Under the pieces are notes generated by a model, which ran no database searches, was not told the origin of the DNA, and saw only the letters and a list, made by a program, of their open reading frames with translations. Position numbers and translations under genes: made by a program. Shown here piece after piece: positions 1 to 7,431 of a stretch of DNA of 16,125 nt; positions within the stretch are counted from its first letter, which is position 1; each line of letters begins with the position of its first letter. The DNA comes from Candidatus Sordicultor fermentans (GTDB lineage: Bacteria > Atribacterota > Atribacteria > Atribacterales > Caldatribacteriaceae), in assembly GCA_002385475.1 (NCBI GenBank), contig DGDO01000096.1, positions 1 through 16,125 on the forward strand, read 5' to 3'.

Positions 1-826
1 CCAAACGGCGGTAAAAATCAATCATTTCCTCTACGTTACGGCGCACCCCTTCCCTCTCAAAAACATATATTCCATCTTTATAAAGCTCAGAAGCAGCAAC
101 ATCTAACGCCAGATAAACATCCTTACCCGGTTCATAACCAGCCAACTGTATAGCTTCCAGAATTACCTCGATAGCTGCCTCAGAAGAATGGAGATTGGGA
201 GCAAAACCTCCTTCATCTCCTACACCTGTTGAGTAACCACTCCGTTTTAAAACCCTGGCTAAGTTATGAAAGACTTCCGCCCCCATTCTTAAGCTCTCAC
301 CAAAAGAACGAGCTCCACAGGGAACAATCATAAATTCCTGGATATCCACTCCGCTATCAGCATGTTTCCCCCCATTGAGAATATTCATAAGAGGAACAGG
401 TAATTCTCGAGCATTAGCTCCCCCAAAGTAACGATAAAGAGAAAGCCCACTATAATCAGCTGCTGCTCTGGCTACCGCTAAAGAAACTCCCAGAATAGCA
501 TTGGCTCCTAACTTGGCTTTATTGGGCGTTCCATCCAGCTCGATAAGAGTCTTATCCACTACCGCCTGGTCTAATGCATCTAAACCAATGATTTCCGGAG
601 CGATAATTTCGTTAACATTTTCTACCGCTTTCCGTACTCCTTTGCCCAAATAGCGCCTTTTATCACCATCTCGCAACTCCACTGCTTCAAAAGTACCGGT
701 GGAAGCTCCAGAAGGAACAGATGCCCGACCAAAAGCTCCAGAAGCCAAAATTACGTCGACTTCTACTGTGGGGTTCCCTCGAGAATCAAGAATTTCCCGA
801 GCATGAACATCAAAAATAGTACTCAT
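1..826 (-). CDS. eno: Enolase (phosphopyruvate hydratase), 3' end cut by window
   Basis: Enolase catalyses 2-phosphoglycerate to phosphoenolpyruvate plus water in glycolysis and gluconeogenesis. My translation from the ATG at 826-824 begins MSTIFDVHAREILDSRGNPT, the standard enolase opening. About 275 residues are present, and the reading frame is still open at position 1, so the C-terminal third (including the Lys and Asp residues of the barrel active site) lies outside the window. Visible family signatures are the PSGASTG catalytic loop near residue 38-44, LNGGKHADSGVDIQEFM around residues 150-170, and GDEGGFAPN, which carries the catalytic glutamate, near residue 200. The start overlaps the stop of the upstream gene as ATGA, indicating translational coupling, with AGGAG about 10 nt upstream. 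It is the last visible gene of the run and follows glycerate kinase, which may supply its substrate. Identity is near certain. Confidence 0.97.
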   Translation of the reverse strand, partial: MSTIFDVHAREILDSRGNPTVEVDVILASGAFGRASVPSGASTGTFEAVELRDGDKRRYLGKGVRKAVENVNEIIAPEIIGLDALDQAVVDKTLIELDGTPNKAKLGANAILGVSLAVARAAADYSGLSLYRYFGGANARELPVPLMNILNGGKHADSGVDIQEFMIVPCGARSFGESLRMGAEVFHNLARVLKRSGYSTGVGDEGGFAPNLHSSEAAIEVILEAIQLAGYEPGKDVYLALDVAASELYKDGIYVFEREGVRRNVEEMIDFYRRL

Positions 827-1224
827 CCTTTATCAACTCCTTTTCTATCAAATTGGGTAATTTTTACTATGTCACCAGAGGGTATTTCATCCAGAATAGC
901 CCAGGGAGAAAGGATTTTCCCCACCACTTCTACTGCGCTGGCCGGCCTAATCTCCCCATTTTTACTTACCGGAGTAGGACCAAAGAAAAGACAAAGGCAG
1001 GCTCCATCCGGCCAATAAGCTATATCACCTTCTTCTACCACTTCTTGGGGAGAAACGATAGGAGCCTTCAGAGGAATAGCAAAATAAATCTCCTTTCCCC
1101 ACCGACTAACTCGTGCCTCCACAGGCAAAATGCGAAAAATTTCTTCAGCCAGGGAACTGTCACTTAGCTCCGCTTCTATCGTAATTCCCCTCTCCGGAAA
1201 GGAAAACTCTATCTTTTCAGGCAT
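823..1224 (-). CDS. Cyclophilin-like fold protein of the TM1367 (DUF369) family
   Basis: A 133-residue soluble protein without signal peptide or membrane segment. Recognisable family features are the central GDIAYWPDGACLCLFFGPTP stretch (about residues 67-86) followed by the SAVEVVGKI segment near 96-104. Both are characteristic of the small cyclophilin-like beta-barrel family typified by Thermotoga TM1367. The family shares the cyclophilin fold, but proline isomerase activity is not established for it, so the biochemical role is unknown. The start at ATG 1224-1222 is supported by a strong GGGAGGAG sequence 6 nt upstream. The gene overlaps the end of glycerate kinase by 8 bp and the start of enolase by 4 bp, so it is almost certainly co-translated with them. 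The family assignment is from memory of sequence motifs; the position between two glycerate/PEP enzymes hints at a metabolic or chaperone link but does not show one. Confidence 0.8.
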   Translation of the reverse strand: MPEKIEFSFPERGITIEAELSDSSLAEEIFRILPVEARVSRWGKEIYFAIPLKAPIVSPQEVVEEGDIAYWPDGACLCLFFGPTPVSKNGEIRPASAVEVVGKILSPWAILDEIPSGDIVKITQFDRKGVDKG

Positions 1225-2365
1225 AAATCTCTCCTCCCTTCCACACTCGTCCTAAGTTAAAAGCCAGGTGTTCCAGAAGAAAAGGCGCCTTTTGAAATGC
1301 TTCTTCTTCAGTGATAGGACCATTAGCTATGGAAAAAAGAGCTAAAACTCTTTCTTCCCACAGAGAAAAAGCTTCTTCGCTGATTTTTCCTCCCACCAGA
1401 AGAAGAGGCTTCCCCCATTTCCTACACTTTTCCTCCACCCCACTAACTACTTTACCATAAAAAGATTGCTTATCGATCTTCCCCTCTCCGCTTATCACTA
1501 AATCTGCTTTTTTAATTTCTTCTTCCAGATGCAAAATATCCATAATCAACTGAATGCCAGAGGCAAATTGTGCTCCCCAAAAAGCATATAACCCCGCTCC
1601 TATTCCTCCTGCTGCTCCTGCACCCGGTAAATGGTCAATTTCTATCCCGGTGTGCTTTCTGACTAATCGCGCATAATTACGTAAACCCTGGTCCAGTACT
1701 TCCACCTCTTCAGGATTGGCCCCTTTTTGCGGACCATACACATAAGCTGCCCCTTCTTCTCCATAAAGGGGGTTTTTTACATCACAGGCGATAACTAACT
1801 CCACTTCTTCCGGTTTTTTAAACAAATACTGAGAGTCAATGGAAGATACCAGCAGTAAATCATCACCCACTCCTTTTAGCTCCTTCCCTTCCCGGTCAAA
1901 GAACCTCACTCCCAGAGCTCTCAGCGCTCCCATCCCCCCATCGTTGGTAGCACTACCCCCCACTCCTAATATGATGCGACGAAATCCCAGGTTTACTGCC
2001 TCTTTTATCAACTCTCCCACACCGTAGGTAGTGGTAAAACGAGGATTCCTTTCCTCAGGTGGCAAAAGTGTTAACCCCGCTACTTGAGCCATTTCTAAAA
2101 CTGCCACCTCTCCACAAGAGCAAGGTACTACCCCGATATGGGCTTTCACTTTCTCTCCCCGGGGGCCAGATACTTCTTTTTCTATTATTTTACCCCCCGT
2201 CCCTTGCACCAGAACTTCTACCGTTCCTTCCCCTCCATCAGCTAAAGGTCGCTCTACCACCAACCAGCCTTCATCCACCCTCTGTAGCCCTTTTTTAACC
2301 AGCGATGCAACTTCGGTACTTTTTAAACTGCCCTTAAAAGAATCAGGAGCAACCAGTATTCTCAT
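1217..2365 (-). CDS. Glycerate kinase (GarK/GlxK family)
   Basis: Phosphorylates D-glycerate with ATP; members of this family (Pfam glycerate kinase, PF02595) generally give 2-phosphoglycerate. The 382-residue length is normal for the family. Diagnostic stretches are the N-terminal MRILVAPDSFKGSLKSTEVA, the GVGGSATNDGGMGALRALG glycine-rich segment near residues 135-153, LPGAGAAGGIGAGL near 246-259, and GEGKIDKQSFYGKVV near 293-307. The ATG at 2365 overlaps the TGA of the S4-domain gene as ATGA, and its own end overlaps the TM1367-type gene, so it sits in a tightly coupled group ending in enolase. That order suggests glycerate entering central metabolism at 2-phosphoglycerate and going on to PEP. 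Whether 2-phospho- or 3-phosphoglycerate is made here is inferred from family and context, not shown by the sequence. Confidence 0.95.
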   Translation of the reverse strand: MRILVAPDSFKGSLKSTEVASLVKKGLQRVDEGWLVVERPLADGGEGTVEVLVQGTGGKIIEKEVSGPRGEKVKAHIGVVPCSCGEVAVLEMAQVAGLTLLPPEERNPRFTTTYGVGELIKEAVNLGFRRIILGVGGSATNDGGMGALRALGVRFFDREGKELKGVGDDLLLVSSIDSQYLFKKPEEVELVIACDVKNPLYGEEGAAYVYGPQKGANPEEVEVLDQGLRNYARLVRKHTGIEIDHLPGAGAAGGIGAGLYAFWGAQFASGIQLIMDILHLEEEIKKADLVISGEGKIDKQSFYGKVVSGVEEKCRKWGKPLLLVGGKISEEAFSLWEERVLALFSIANGPITEEEAFQKAPFLLEHLAFNLGRVWKGGEIYA

Positions 2366-2613
2366 TCTTCTAATCTCTCCTTCTTTATCACCTCGTACAA
2401 CTCTTCTCCTCTTTCTTTTTCGCTGAGACTTTTAACTCGCACCACTATTTTATAAGCAGAGGTGAAAATGGTGATTTCGTCTTCCAATTTAAGTCCTGTC
2501 CCTGGTTTGGCTACTTTACCATTCACCAAAACCCTCCCCCCCTTACAAGCTGCTTGAGCCAGTGGTCTTCTTTTAATCAAAGAAGAACTTTTGAGAAATT
2601 TATCTAACCTCAT
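2362..2613 (-). CDS. S4-domain RNA-binding protein, RqcP/Hsp15-like
   Basis: An 83-residue protein made almost entirely of one S4 RNA-binding domain: MRLDKFLKSSSLIKRR at the N-terminus, then KGGRVLVNGKVAKPGTGLKL at about residues 24-43 and a basic/acidic C-terminal tail. This matches the Hsp15/YabO group. Bacillus YabO (RqcP) binds obstructed 50S subunits and helps RqcH add C-terminal alanine tails to stalled nascent chains; that function is known for the family and only inferred here. The context supports the call, because Bacillus also carries mfd, mazG (yabN) and yabO close together. The gene overlaps the preceding unnamed gene by 14 bp and glycerate kinase by 4 bp. An RqcH homologue is not in the window, so a general heat-shock S4 role (Hsp15-like) is the alternative. 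Confidence 0.85.
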   Translation of the reverse strand: MRLDKFLKSSSLIKRRPLAQAACKGGRVLVNGKVAKPGTGLKLEDEITIFTSAYKIVVRVKSLSEKERGEELYEVIKKERLEE

Positions 2614-3037
2614 TGTCTTCCCAGGGCAAAAGGATATTTTCCCCCCATTCCGGGAAAAGAGAATAATCTCCTTTCCCGCCTACTGCTACCATCACGAGCA
2701 CCGAAAGCGCTCCATGGTCTTTAACCCATTTCTCTATCTCTTCTCTGCTTTTTTCCTCTCGGAATCTTCCTGCCACCAAAACTGTCCTTTTACCTTCCAG
2801 ATTCCCTAAATTATCCCAGGTAATCTGGAAGGGTTCTTCTTTGAAAGCCACATTTCTCACTTCTTTATCCAGAAAAGAGGCTAAAAAACCACTCAAAATC
2901 AATCCTTCTGGGTTAACTGCTATCAAAAGGTCGGGATTCCATCCCTGAACCAGAGGTAAAATAACTTTTAAACGTTTCAAAAATTCAGCGAGGCTTATTT
3001 TTCCTCCGGCGTGAATTTCTCTTTCGCTTTTTCCCAT
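2600..3037 (-). CDS. Unnamed protein resembling a degenerate phosphoribosyltransferase
   Basis: A 145-residue soluble protein that I cannot assign firmly. The order of elements recalls a type I phosphoribosyltransferase fold: a helix, then PDLLIAVNPEGLILSGFLAS (residues 35-54) like the early strand-turn-helix, then EGKRTVLVAG (81-90) like the strand before the PRPP loop. The usual acidic DDxxxTG PRPP-binding motif is absent; the equivalent stretch is RFREEKSREE. It may therefore be a non-catalytic or divergent relative. The start is uncertain. ATG 3037 has AGGAG about 11 nt upstream but overlaps mazG by 43 bp. A second GGAGG at 3003-3007 lies 4 nt before an in-frame ATA codon (2998-2996) exactly at the mazG stop, and a TTG lies further in. 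It overlaps the S4 gene by 14 bp, implying co-translation. Confidence 0.65.
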   Translation of the reverse strand: MGKSEREIHAGGKISLAEFLKRLKVILPLVQGWNPDLLIAVNPEGLILSGFLASFLDKEVRNVAFKEEPFQITWDNLGNLEGKRTVLVAGRFREEKSREEIEKWVKDHGALSVLVMVAVGGKGDYSLFPEWGENILLPWEDNEVR

Positions 3038-3798
3038 AAAGCATCCATCTCCTCTAAAGTTGCACCAGAAAGTTCCCTGCCTTGTTCTTTGATTTTTCTT
3101 TCTATAAAACCAAATCTCTCAGCAAAACGATTATTAGCTCCCTGCAGAGCTTCTTCAGCCTGAATATTCAGATGACGAGCTAAGTTAACTAAAGCAAAAA
3201 CCAGATCTCCCCATTCCTCTTTCATTTTCTGAGGGTTTTTGCTTTTCCAGGCTTCTCGAAATTCTTCCCACTCTTCTTCTACCTTTTTTTCTACTTCCTC
3301 AGGTGCTTCCCAATCAAAACCCACTCGAGAGGCTCGCTCTTGCATAGCCTGAGCTCGCAAAAGAGCAGGAAGACTGCGAGGCAAAGTGGAAAGCATCCCG
3401 CTTTTATCTCTTTCTGTTTCCTTTATTTTTTCCCAGTTTAAGAGCACCCCATCTACATCCTTTACTTTAGCTTCTCCAAAAACATGAGGATGGCGTCTCT
3501 TCATCTTATAAATAAGGTGTTCTAACACCTCCTCAATAGTAAAGGTATGGTTTTCCTTTCCTATCTGAGCGTGAAAAACGATATGCAGCAGCATATCCCC
3601 TAATTCTTCCTTCAATCTCACCTCATCTTTTTTATCTATGGCATCTAAGGCTTCATAGAGCTCTTCCACCATGAGAGGTTTTAGTGTCTCCCGAGTTTGT
3701 TCCCTATCCCAGGGACAGCCTCCCTCTCCCCGTAAAGTAGCCACTACTTCTATTAATTCCTCAAAAAGCTCACCGGCTCTGCCACTGGACACTCTCAA
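2995..3798 (-). CDS. mazG: Nucleoside triphosphate pyrophosphohydrolase MazG
   Basis: MazG hydrolyses (d)NTPs to NMPs and pyrophosphate, serving as a house-cleaning enzyme and in some bacteria lowering ppGpp under starvation. The 267-residue length matches the two-domain bacterial form. Domain one carries GGCPWDREQT (residues 26-35) and the metal-binding glutamates of EELYEALDA with ELGDMLLH (about 45-72). The second MazG domain has EEEWEEFREA and EEWGDLVFALVNLARH (about 173-209), so the ExxE/ExxD metal sites are present in both copies. The ORF opens with TTG at 3798; a GTG two codons further in (3792) is an alternative, and a GGAAGGG sequence about 7 nt before TTG favours the first. It overlaps the end of mfd by 29 bp. 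The mfd-mazG-S4 order is seen in Bacillus-like genomes. Confidence 0.95.
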   Translation of the reverse strand: MRVSSGRAGELFEELIEVVATLRGEGGCPWDREQTRETLKPLMVEELYEALDAIDKKDEVRLKEELGDMLLHIVFHAQIGKENHTFTIEEVLEHLIYKMKRRHPHVFGEAKVKDVDGVLLNWEKIKETERDKSGMLSTLPRSLPALLRAQAMQERASRVGFDWEAPEEVEKKVEEEWEEFREAWKSKNPQKMKEEWGDLVFALVNLARHLNIQAEEALQGANNRFAERFGFIERKIKEQGRELSGATLEEMDALWEKAKEKFTPEEK

Positions 3799-6700
3799 TA
3801 ACCATCCCTTCCAGAAGTGAAACTAAATCCTGGAGAGGCAACATTTTAGTTTTGAATGCCTCTCTGCCTTGATAGTTGAATAGCTTTCCTTCTTTTCCCC
3901 TCTCTTCCATATACTGGCTCAAACCCAAAAGAACCGGAAGAGAAGCCACAAAATAAAGTTCTCCATCTTTTTCTTCTATGCTTTCAATCTGAGCTATTTT
4001 AGCATAATGCCTTATTTTTGTAATCTGCAAAAGATTCTCAGCCTGCCGGGGAAGACGTCCAAAGCGATCTTCCAATTCTTCCTTTATTTCCTCTATTTCC
4101 TTTTCTTTTCTCACCCCCAGCAGTTTCTGGTAGAAATAAAACCTTTCACTATCCCTGGACAGGTAAAAAGAAGGTAGATAAGCCTCTTCTTTTAAATCTA
4201 TATGAGGGGTAATGGAAGAAATCTCTTCTTCTCCTCGCAGGCGAGCAATTTCTTCCTCTAAAAGACGAGTGTAAAGAGAAAAACCCACTTCCTGAATAAA
4301 ACCGTGCTGCTCCATTCCCAGAATATTACCAGCTCCCCGAATTTCCAAATCCCGGAGAGCCAGTTTCATACCTGAACCGGTGGCACCAAACTCAAGAAGA
4401 GCTTCCAGTCTCTCCCTGGCCTCTCCAGTTAGACGAGGGGGATACAAAAAATAGGCATAGGCTTCTCTATCAAACCTCCCCACTCTTCCCCGCAACTGAT
4501 AAAGCTGAGCCAATCCAAACAGGGTAGCCGGATCTACAATGATAGTGTTGGCATTGGGGACATCCAGACCAATTCCTACAATAGTGGTACAAAGTAAAAC
4601 AGAAATTTTACCCCGATAAAAATCTTCCATAACTTTTTCTAACTCCTTACCTCCCATCCTTCCATGAGCTAAGGCCACTTTTACCCCGGGAATTAGGTCA
4701 TCCAGCTCTTCCTTCACCGGCATTAAATTCCGAATCCGAGGGCAGACATAAAAAACCTGACCTTCTCGCTCTATCTCTCTCTCCAGGGCTTCTTTAATCA
4801 CTTTTTTATCTCGAGGCATCACCAGAGTATAAACCGGTTTTCTCGCTTCCGGTGGTGTTTCTACCACACTGATATCCCGAAGACCTAAAAGAGAAAGATA
4901 AAGAGTACGAGGAATAGGAGTGGCAGTGAGGGTTAAAACATCCAGGTTGGACTTGAGTTTTTTCAGCTGCTCTTTATGCCTCACCCCTAAGCGTTGTTCC
5001 TCATCTACAATCAATAAACCTAAATCTTTAAAAAATACATCTTTTTGCAAAAGGCGATGAGTGCCGATTATGATGTCCACTTCTCCCTTTTCCACTTTTT
5101 TCAGTATTGATTTTTGCTCCTGGGGAGTACGAAAGCGGTTTAAAACGGCAATAGTCACTGGAAAGTCTTTCATTCTTTCCCGAAAGGTAACATAGTGTTG
5201 TTCAGAAAGAAGAGTAGTGGGAGCTAAAACAGCTACTTGCTTTCCATCCATTACTGCTTTGAAAGCTGCCCGTATGGCAATCTCTGTTTTCCCGTATCCC
5301 GCATCTCCACAGATCAAGCGGTCCATGGGGCGAGGGCTTTCCATATCTTTTTTAACTTCTTCAATAGCTTTTTTCTGGTCCGGAGTCTCCAGAAAAGGGA
5401 AAGATAGCTCCAGCTCTTTTTGCCAGGGAGTATCCGGAGAAAAACTATAACCTTCCTCCAATTGACGCCGAGCATAAACTTCTACTAAGTCTTGAGCTAC
5501 TTTTTCTGCTGCTCTTTTAGCCCGTTCTTTGGTCCTCGCCCATTCATCTTTCCCCAGACGATTAATTCGGGGCTTCTCCTCTCCCGCCCCCACATATTTT
5601 TGCAGGAGATAGATTTTATCTGCAGGAAGGTAAAGAATGTCTCCTCTACCGTATTCTATCTCCACATACACTCGTTTTATCCCCTCTACAGTCATCTCTT
5701 TCCATCCTCGAAAAATACCAATGCCTTCTTCCTCATGCACCACATAATCTCCGGGAGAAAGAGAGGAAAGAGAGACCAGAGATTTCTTGGGAACTTCCGG
5801 AGAGGGAACAAATTCTTTCCCAAAAATTTCCCAGGAAGAGATGAAAGCTAAACCAATCTCTGGTATCCCAAAACCCTCCCTCAGGTATCCAGGAAAGAGA
5901 ATCACCTTTTTATTTTCTTCCAGGTTTAAGCCAAAATCCACTTTCTCCTCTTCTAAAAGAGAAGAAAGAATCTCCAGCTTTTCCGGAGGAAGAAGGAGAA
6001 AAATTTTATTCCAGAGGCTTGTTTCCAGATAATCTTTCAAATCGTCAATCTTGCCCCAAAAAGAAGGTATTCGCTCTACTTCAAGAGAAAAAGAATCTTG
6101 AGCTTCCTGAGTACCGATTCCGGAAAATACTTGCCGGGAAGAAAGAGTCAGATCTTCCACTATCACCCCATCCCAGAAAATGGTTTTTACTTCTTTTTTT
6201 AAAGAAGAAAGAAGGGGTACAGTTTTGAACTCTCCGCTTCGAGGAGGGATAAAAAGAGTCTTTACTTCTTCTTCAGTACGCTGACTTTCGGGACGGAAAA
6301 ATTTCATCTTTTCTATCTGATTTCCCCACCAATAAGTGCGAACCGGAAGAGGAAGATGAGGAGGGAAAAGGTCTACCACCTCTCCTCTTATCGCCACTTC
6401 TCCTCTTTCTCTAACTAACTCCTGGCGTTCATAACCCAGGCTGAAAAGAAGATCCAAAAACTCCTCTCTTCTGGTTTCCTTTCCCTTTTCTAAAAGAAAG
6501 GAATGAGTGAGAAAATAATCCAGATCTTCCACATCCAGGTGAAGGTCTTGAGCTTCTACCACTGCAACAACTTCCTTTTGCCGAAAATTAGATTGTAACT
6601 TCACCCCGAAGAATTCTTCTTCCCTCTTAACCCCCTCCACCAAAAAAGGCTTCCCTGCTACAGATTGTAAAGCTTCTAATTGAGAGACGACCTTTTTTCT

Positions 6701-6862
6701 CTTTTCCCTGTCGCTTACCACATAAAGAAGAGGTTTTTCTAAGAAAAGGGCGAAAAAAGGCCGTACCGGGGAGACAACATCCAGATATATTAATTTTTTC
6801 TTCTCTATTTCCTTTATCAGGAAAATTAACTTATTTAAAGCAGAATTCATAATACCTCTCAC
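3770..6862 (-). CDS. mfd: Transcription-repair coupling factor Mfd
   Basis: Mfd is an ATP-driven translocase that removes RNA polymerase stalled at DNA lesions and recruits UvrA. At 1030 residues it is shorter than the roughly 1150-residue E. coli or Bacillus form. It shows a UvrB-like N-terminal module (GEVAIRGEVVDLFPP, 154-168), the RNA-polymerase-interacting domain (GDYVVHEEEGIGIFRG, 371-386), Walker A GDAGYGKTE (519-527), DEEQRLG (620-626), TATPIPRTL (646-654), the motif VI segment QLRGRVGR (789-796) and a C-terminal TRCF region. Motif V is unusual: TTIVGIGLD (759-767), where Glu normally follows TTI[IV]. The ORF opens with GTG at 6862, overlapping the lptC-like stop as GTGA, but an in-frame ATG at 6850 has GAGAGG just upstream and is an equally good start, giving 1026 residues. 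Confidence 0.97.
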   Translation of the reverse strand: MRGIMNSALNKLIFLIKEIEKKKLIYLDVVSPVRPFFALFLEKPLLYVVSDREKRKKVVSQLEALQSVAGKPFLVEGVKREEEFFGVKLQSNFRQKEVVAVVEAQDLHLDVEDLDYFLTHSFLLEKGKETRREEFLDLLFSLGYERQELVRERGEVAIRGEVVDLFPPHLPLPVRTYWWGNQIEKMKFFRPESQRTEEEVKTLFIPPRSGEFKTVPLLSSLKKEVKTIFWDGVIVEDLTLSSRQVFSGIGTQEAQDSFSLEVERIPSFWGKIDDLKDYLETSLWNKIFLLLPPEKLEILSSLLEEEKVDFGLNLEENKKVILFPGYLREGFGIPEIGLAFISSWEIFGKEFVPSPEVPKKSLVSLSSLSPGDYVVHEEEGIGIFRGWKEMTVEGIKRVYVEIEYGRGDILYLPADKIYLLQKYVGAGEEKPRINRLGKDEWARTKERAKRAAEKVAQDLVEVYARRQLEEGYSFSPDTPWQKELELSFPFLETPDQKKAIEEVKKDMESPRPMDRLICGDAGYGKTEIAIRAAFKAVMDGKQVAVLAPTTLLSEQHYVTFRERMKDFPVTIAVLNRFRTPQEQKSILKKVEKGEVDIIIGTHRLLQKDVFFKDLGLLIVDEEQRLGVRHKEQLKKLKSNLDVLTLTATPIPRTLYLSLLGLRDISVVETPPEARKPVYTLVMPRDKKVIKEALEREIEREGQVFYVCPRIRNLMPVKEELDDLIPGVKVALAHGRMGGKELEKVMEDFYRGKISVLLCTTIVGIGLDVPNANTIIVDPATLFGLAQLYQLRGRVGRFDREAYAYFLYPPRLTGEARERLEALLEFGATGSGMKLALRDLEIRGAGNILGMEQHGFIQEVGFSLYTRLLEEEIARLRGEEEISSITPHIDLKEEAYLPSFYLSRDSERFYFYQKLLGVRKEKEIEEIKEELEDRFGRLPRQAENLLQITKIRHYAKIAQIESIEEKDGELYFVASLPVLLGLSQYMEERGKEGKLFNYQGREAFKTKMLPLQDLVSLLEGMVIESVQWQSR

Positions 6863-7431
6863 ATAGCACTCAATCGAAAACTTCCCTTTATAATCTGATA
6901 AAATTCGGGGTTTTCAAAATCGACATCACTGCGCAAACCCCGACAATGTATGAAATTTCCATCAAAATGAACCGAGGCTTCCGCCTCCGTTTCCAGAACT
7001 TTATCTTTATCTCGATATCGCAACTCCGATGTTACTATCTTCTCTCCCGAGGAAGACACTACCTCTACTTCTCCTTTAAAGTAAAAGTCTTTATCATCCA
7101 GGTTTATTTCCGCTTCCTGAGCTTGAATGGTAGCCTTTTCTTCCCCCTCCTGGTAGACAATGAGCCTTACCGCCCCCCAGCAGATGGCTTTAGTGTTATC
7201 ATCGTTTAGTTCCATATCCTGTGCTTGAAGTAACCATGCTAATTTTCCTCCTTCCCAGCCTCGAAGCTCTGTTCCCTTCATCACAACCGGAGGAGAAGGA
7301 GCCACCTCTTCCATTTCTTCCTCCACTTCTTCTTTATCCTGGGATTCCTGGGGAATAGAAGAGACAAGAAAAAAGACCAGCAGAAAACCAACCACACAAA
7401 AACTCACAATCAATAATAACCTTTTTCCCAT
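6859..7431 (-). CDS. LptC-like lipopolysaccharide export protein
   Basis: A 190-residue bitopic membrane protein. Residues 4-25 (LLLIVSFCVVGFLLVFFLVSSI) form an uncleaved N-terminal transmembrane helix. An acidic linker rich in Glu follows (about 33-43), then a beta-rich extracytoplasmic domain. Its repeated pattern, ATIQAQEAEINLDDKDFYFKG followed by EVVSSSGEKIVTSELRYR and LETEAEASVHFDGNFIHCRG, is typical of the LptC/OstA-type beta-jellyroll. In diderms LptC passes lipopolysaccharide from the LptBFG transporter to LptA in the periplasm. No lptA, lptB, lptF/G or kds gene is visible nearby, so its place here between a persulfide reductase and mfd is unusual. The ATG overlaps the upstream TAA by one base (TAATG), indicating coupling. 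The assignment rests on the domain pattern, and it implies an outer membrane. Confidence 0.75.
   Translation of the reverse strand: MGKRLLLIVSFCVVGFLLVFFLVSSIPQESQDKEEVEEEMEEVAPSPPVVMKGTELRGWEGGKLAWLLQAQDMELNDDNTKAICWGAVRLIVYQEGEEKATIQAQEAEINLDDKDFYFKGEVEVVSSSGEKIVTSELRYRDKDKVLETEAEASVHFDGNFIHCRGLRSDVDFENPEFYQIIKGSFRLSAM

Noticed and set aside
853..1167. Plus-strand 104-codon ORF opposite the TM1367-type gene
   Set aside because: The opposite strand encodes a recognisable, well-spaced gene with a strong ribosome site.
5492..5851. Plus-strand 119-codon ORF inside mfd
   Set aside because: It lies entirely opposite conserved Mfd domains, has no family resemblance and is rich in Phe/Ser/Pro, as expected of antisense to a Glu/Lys-rich gene.
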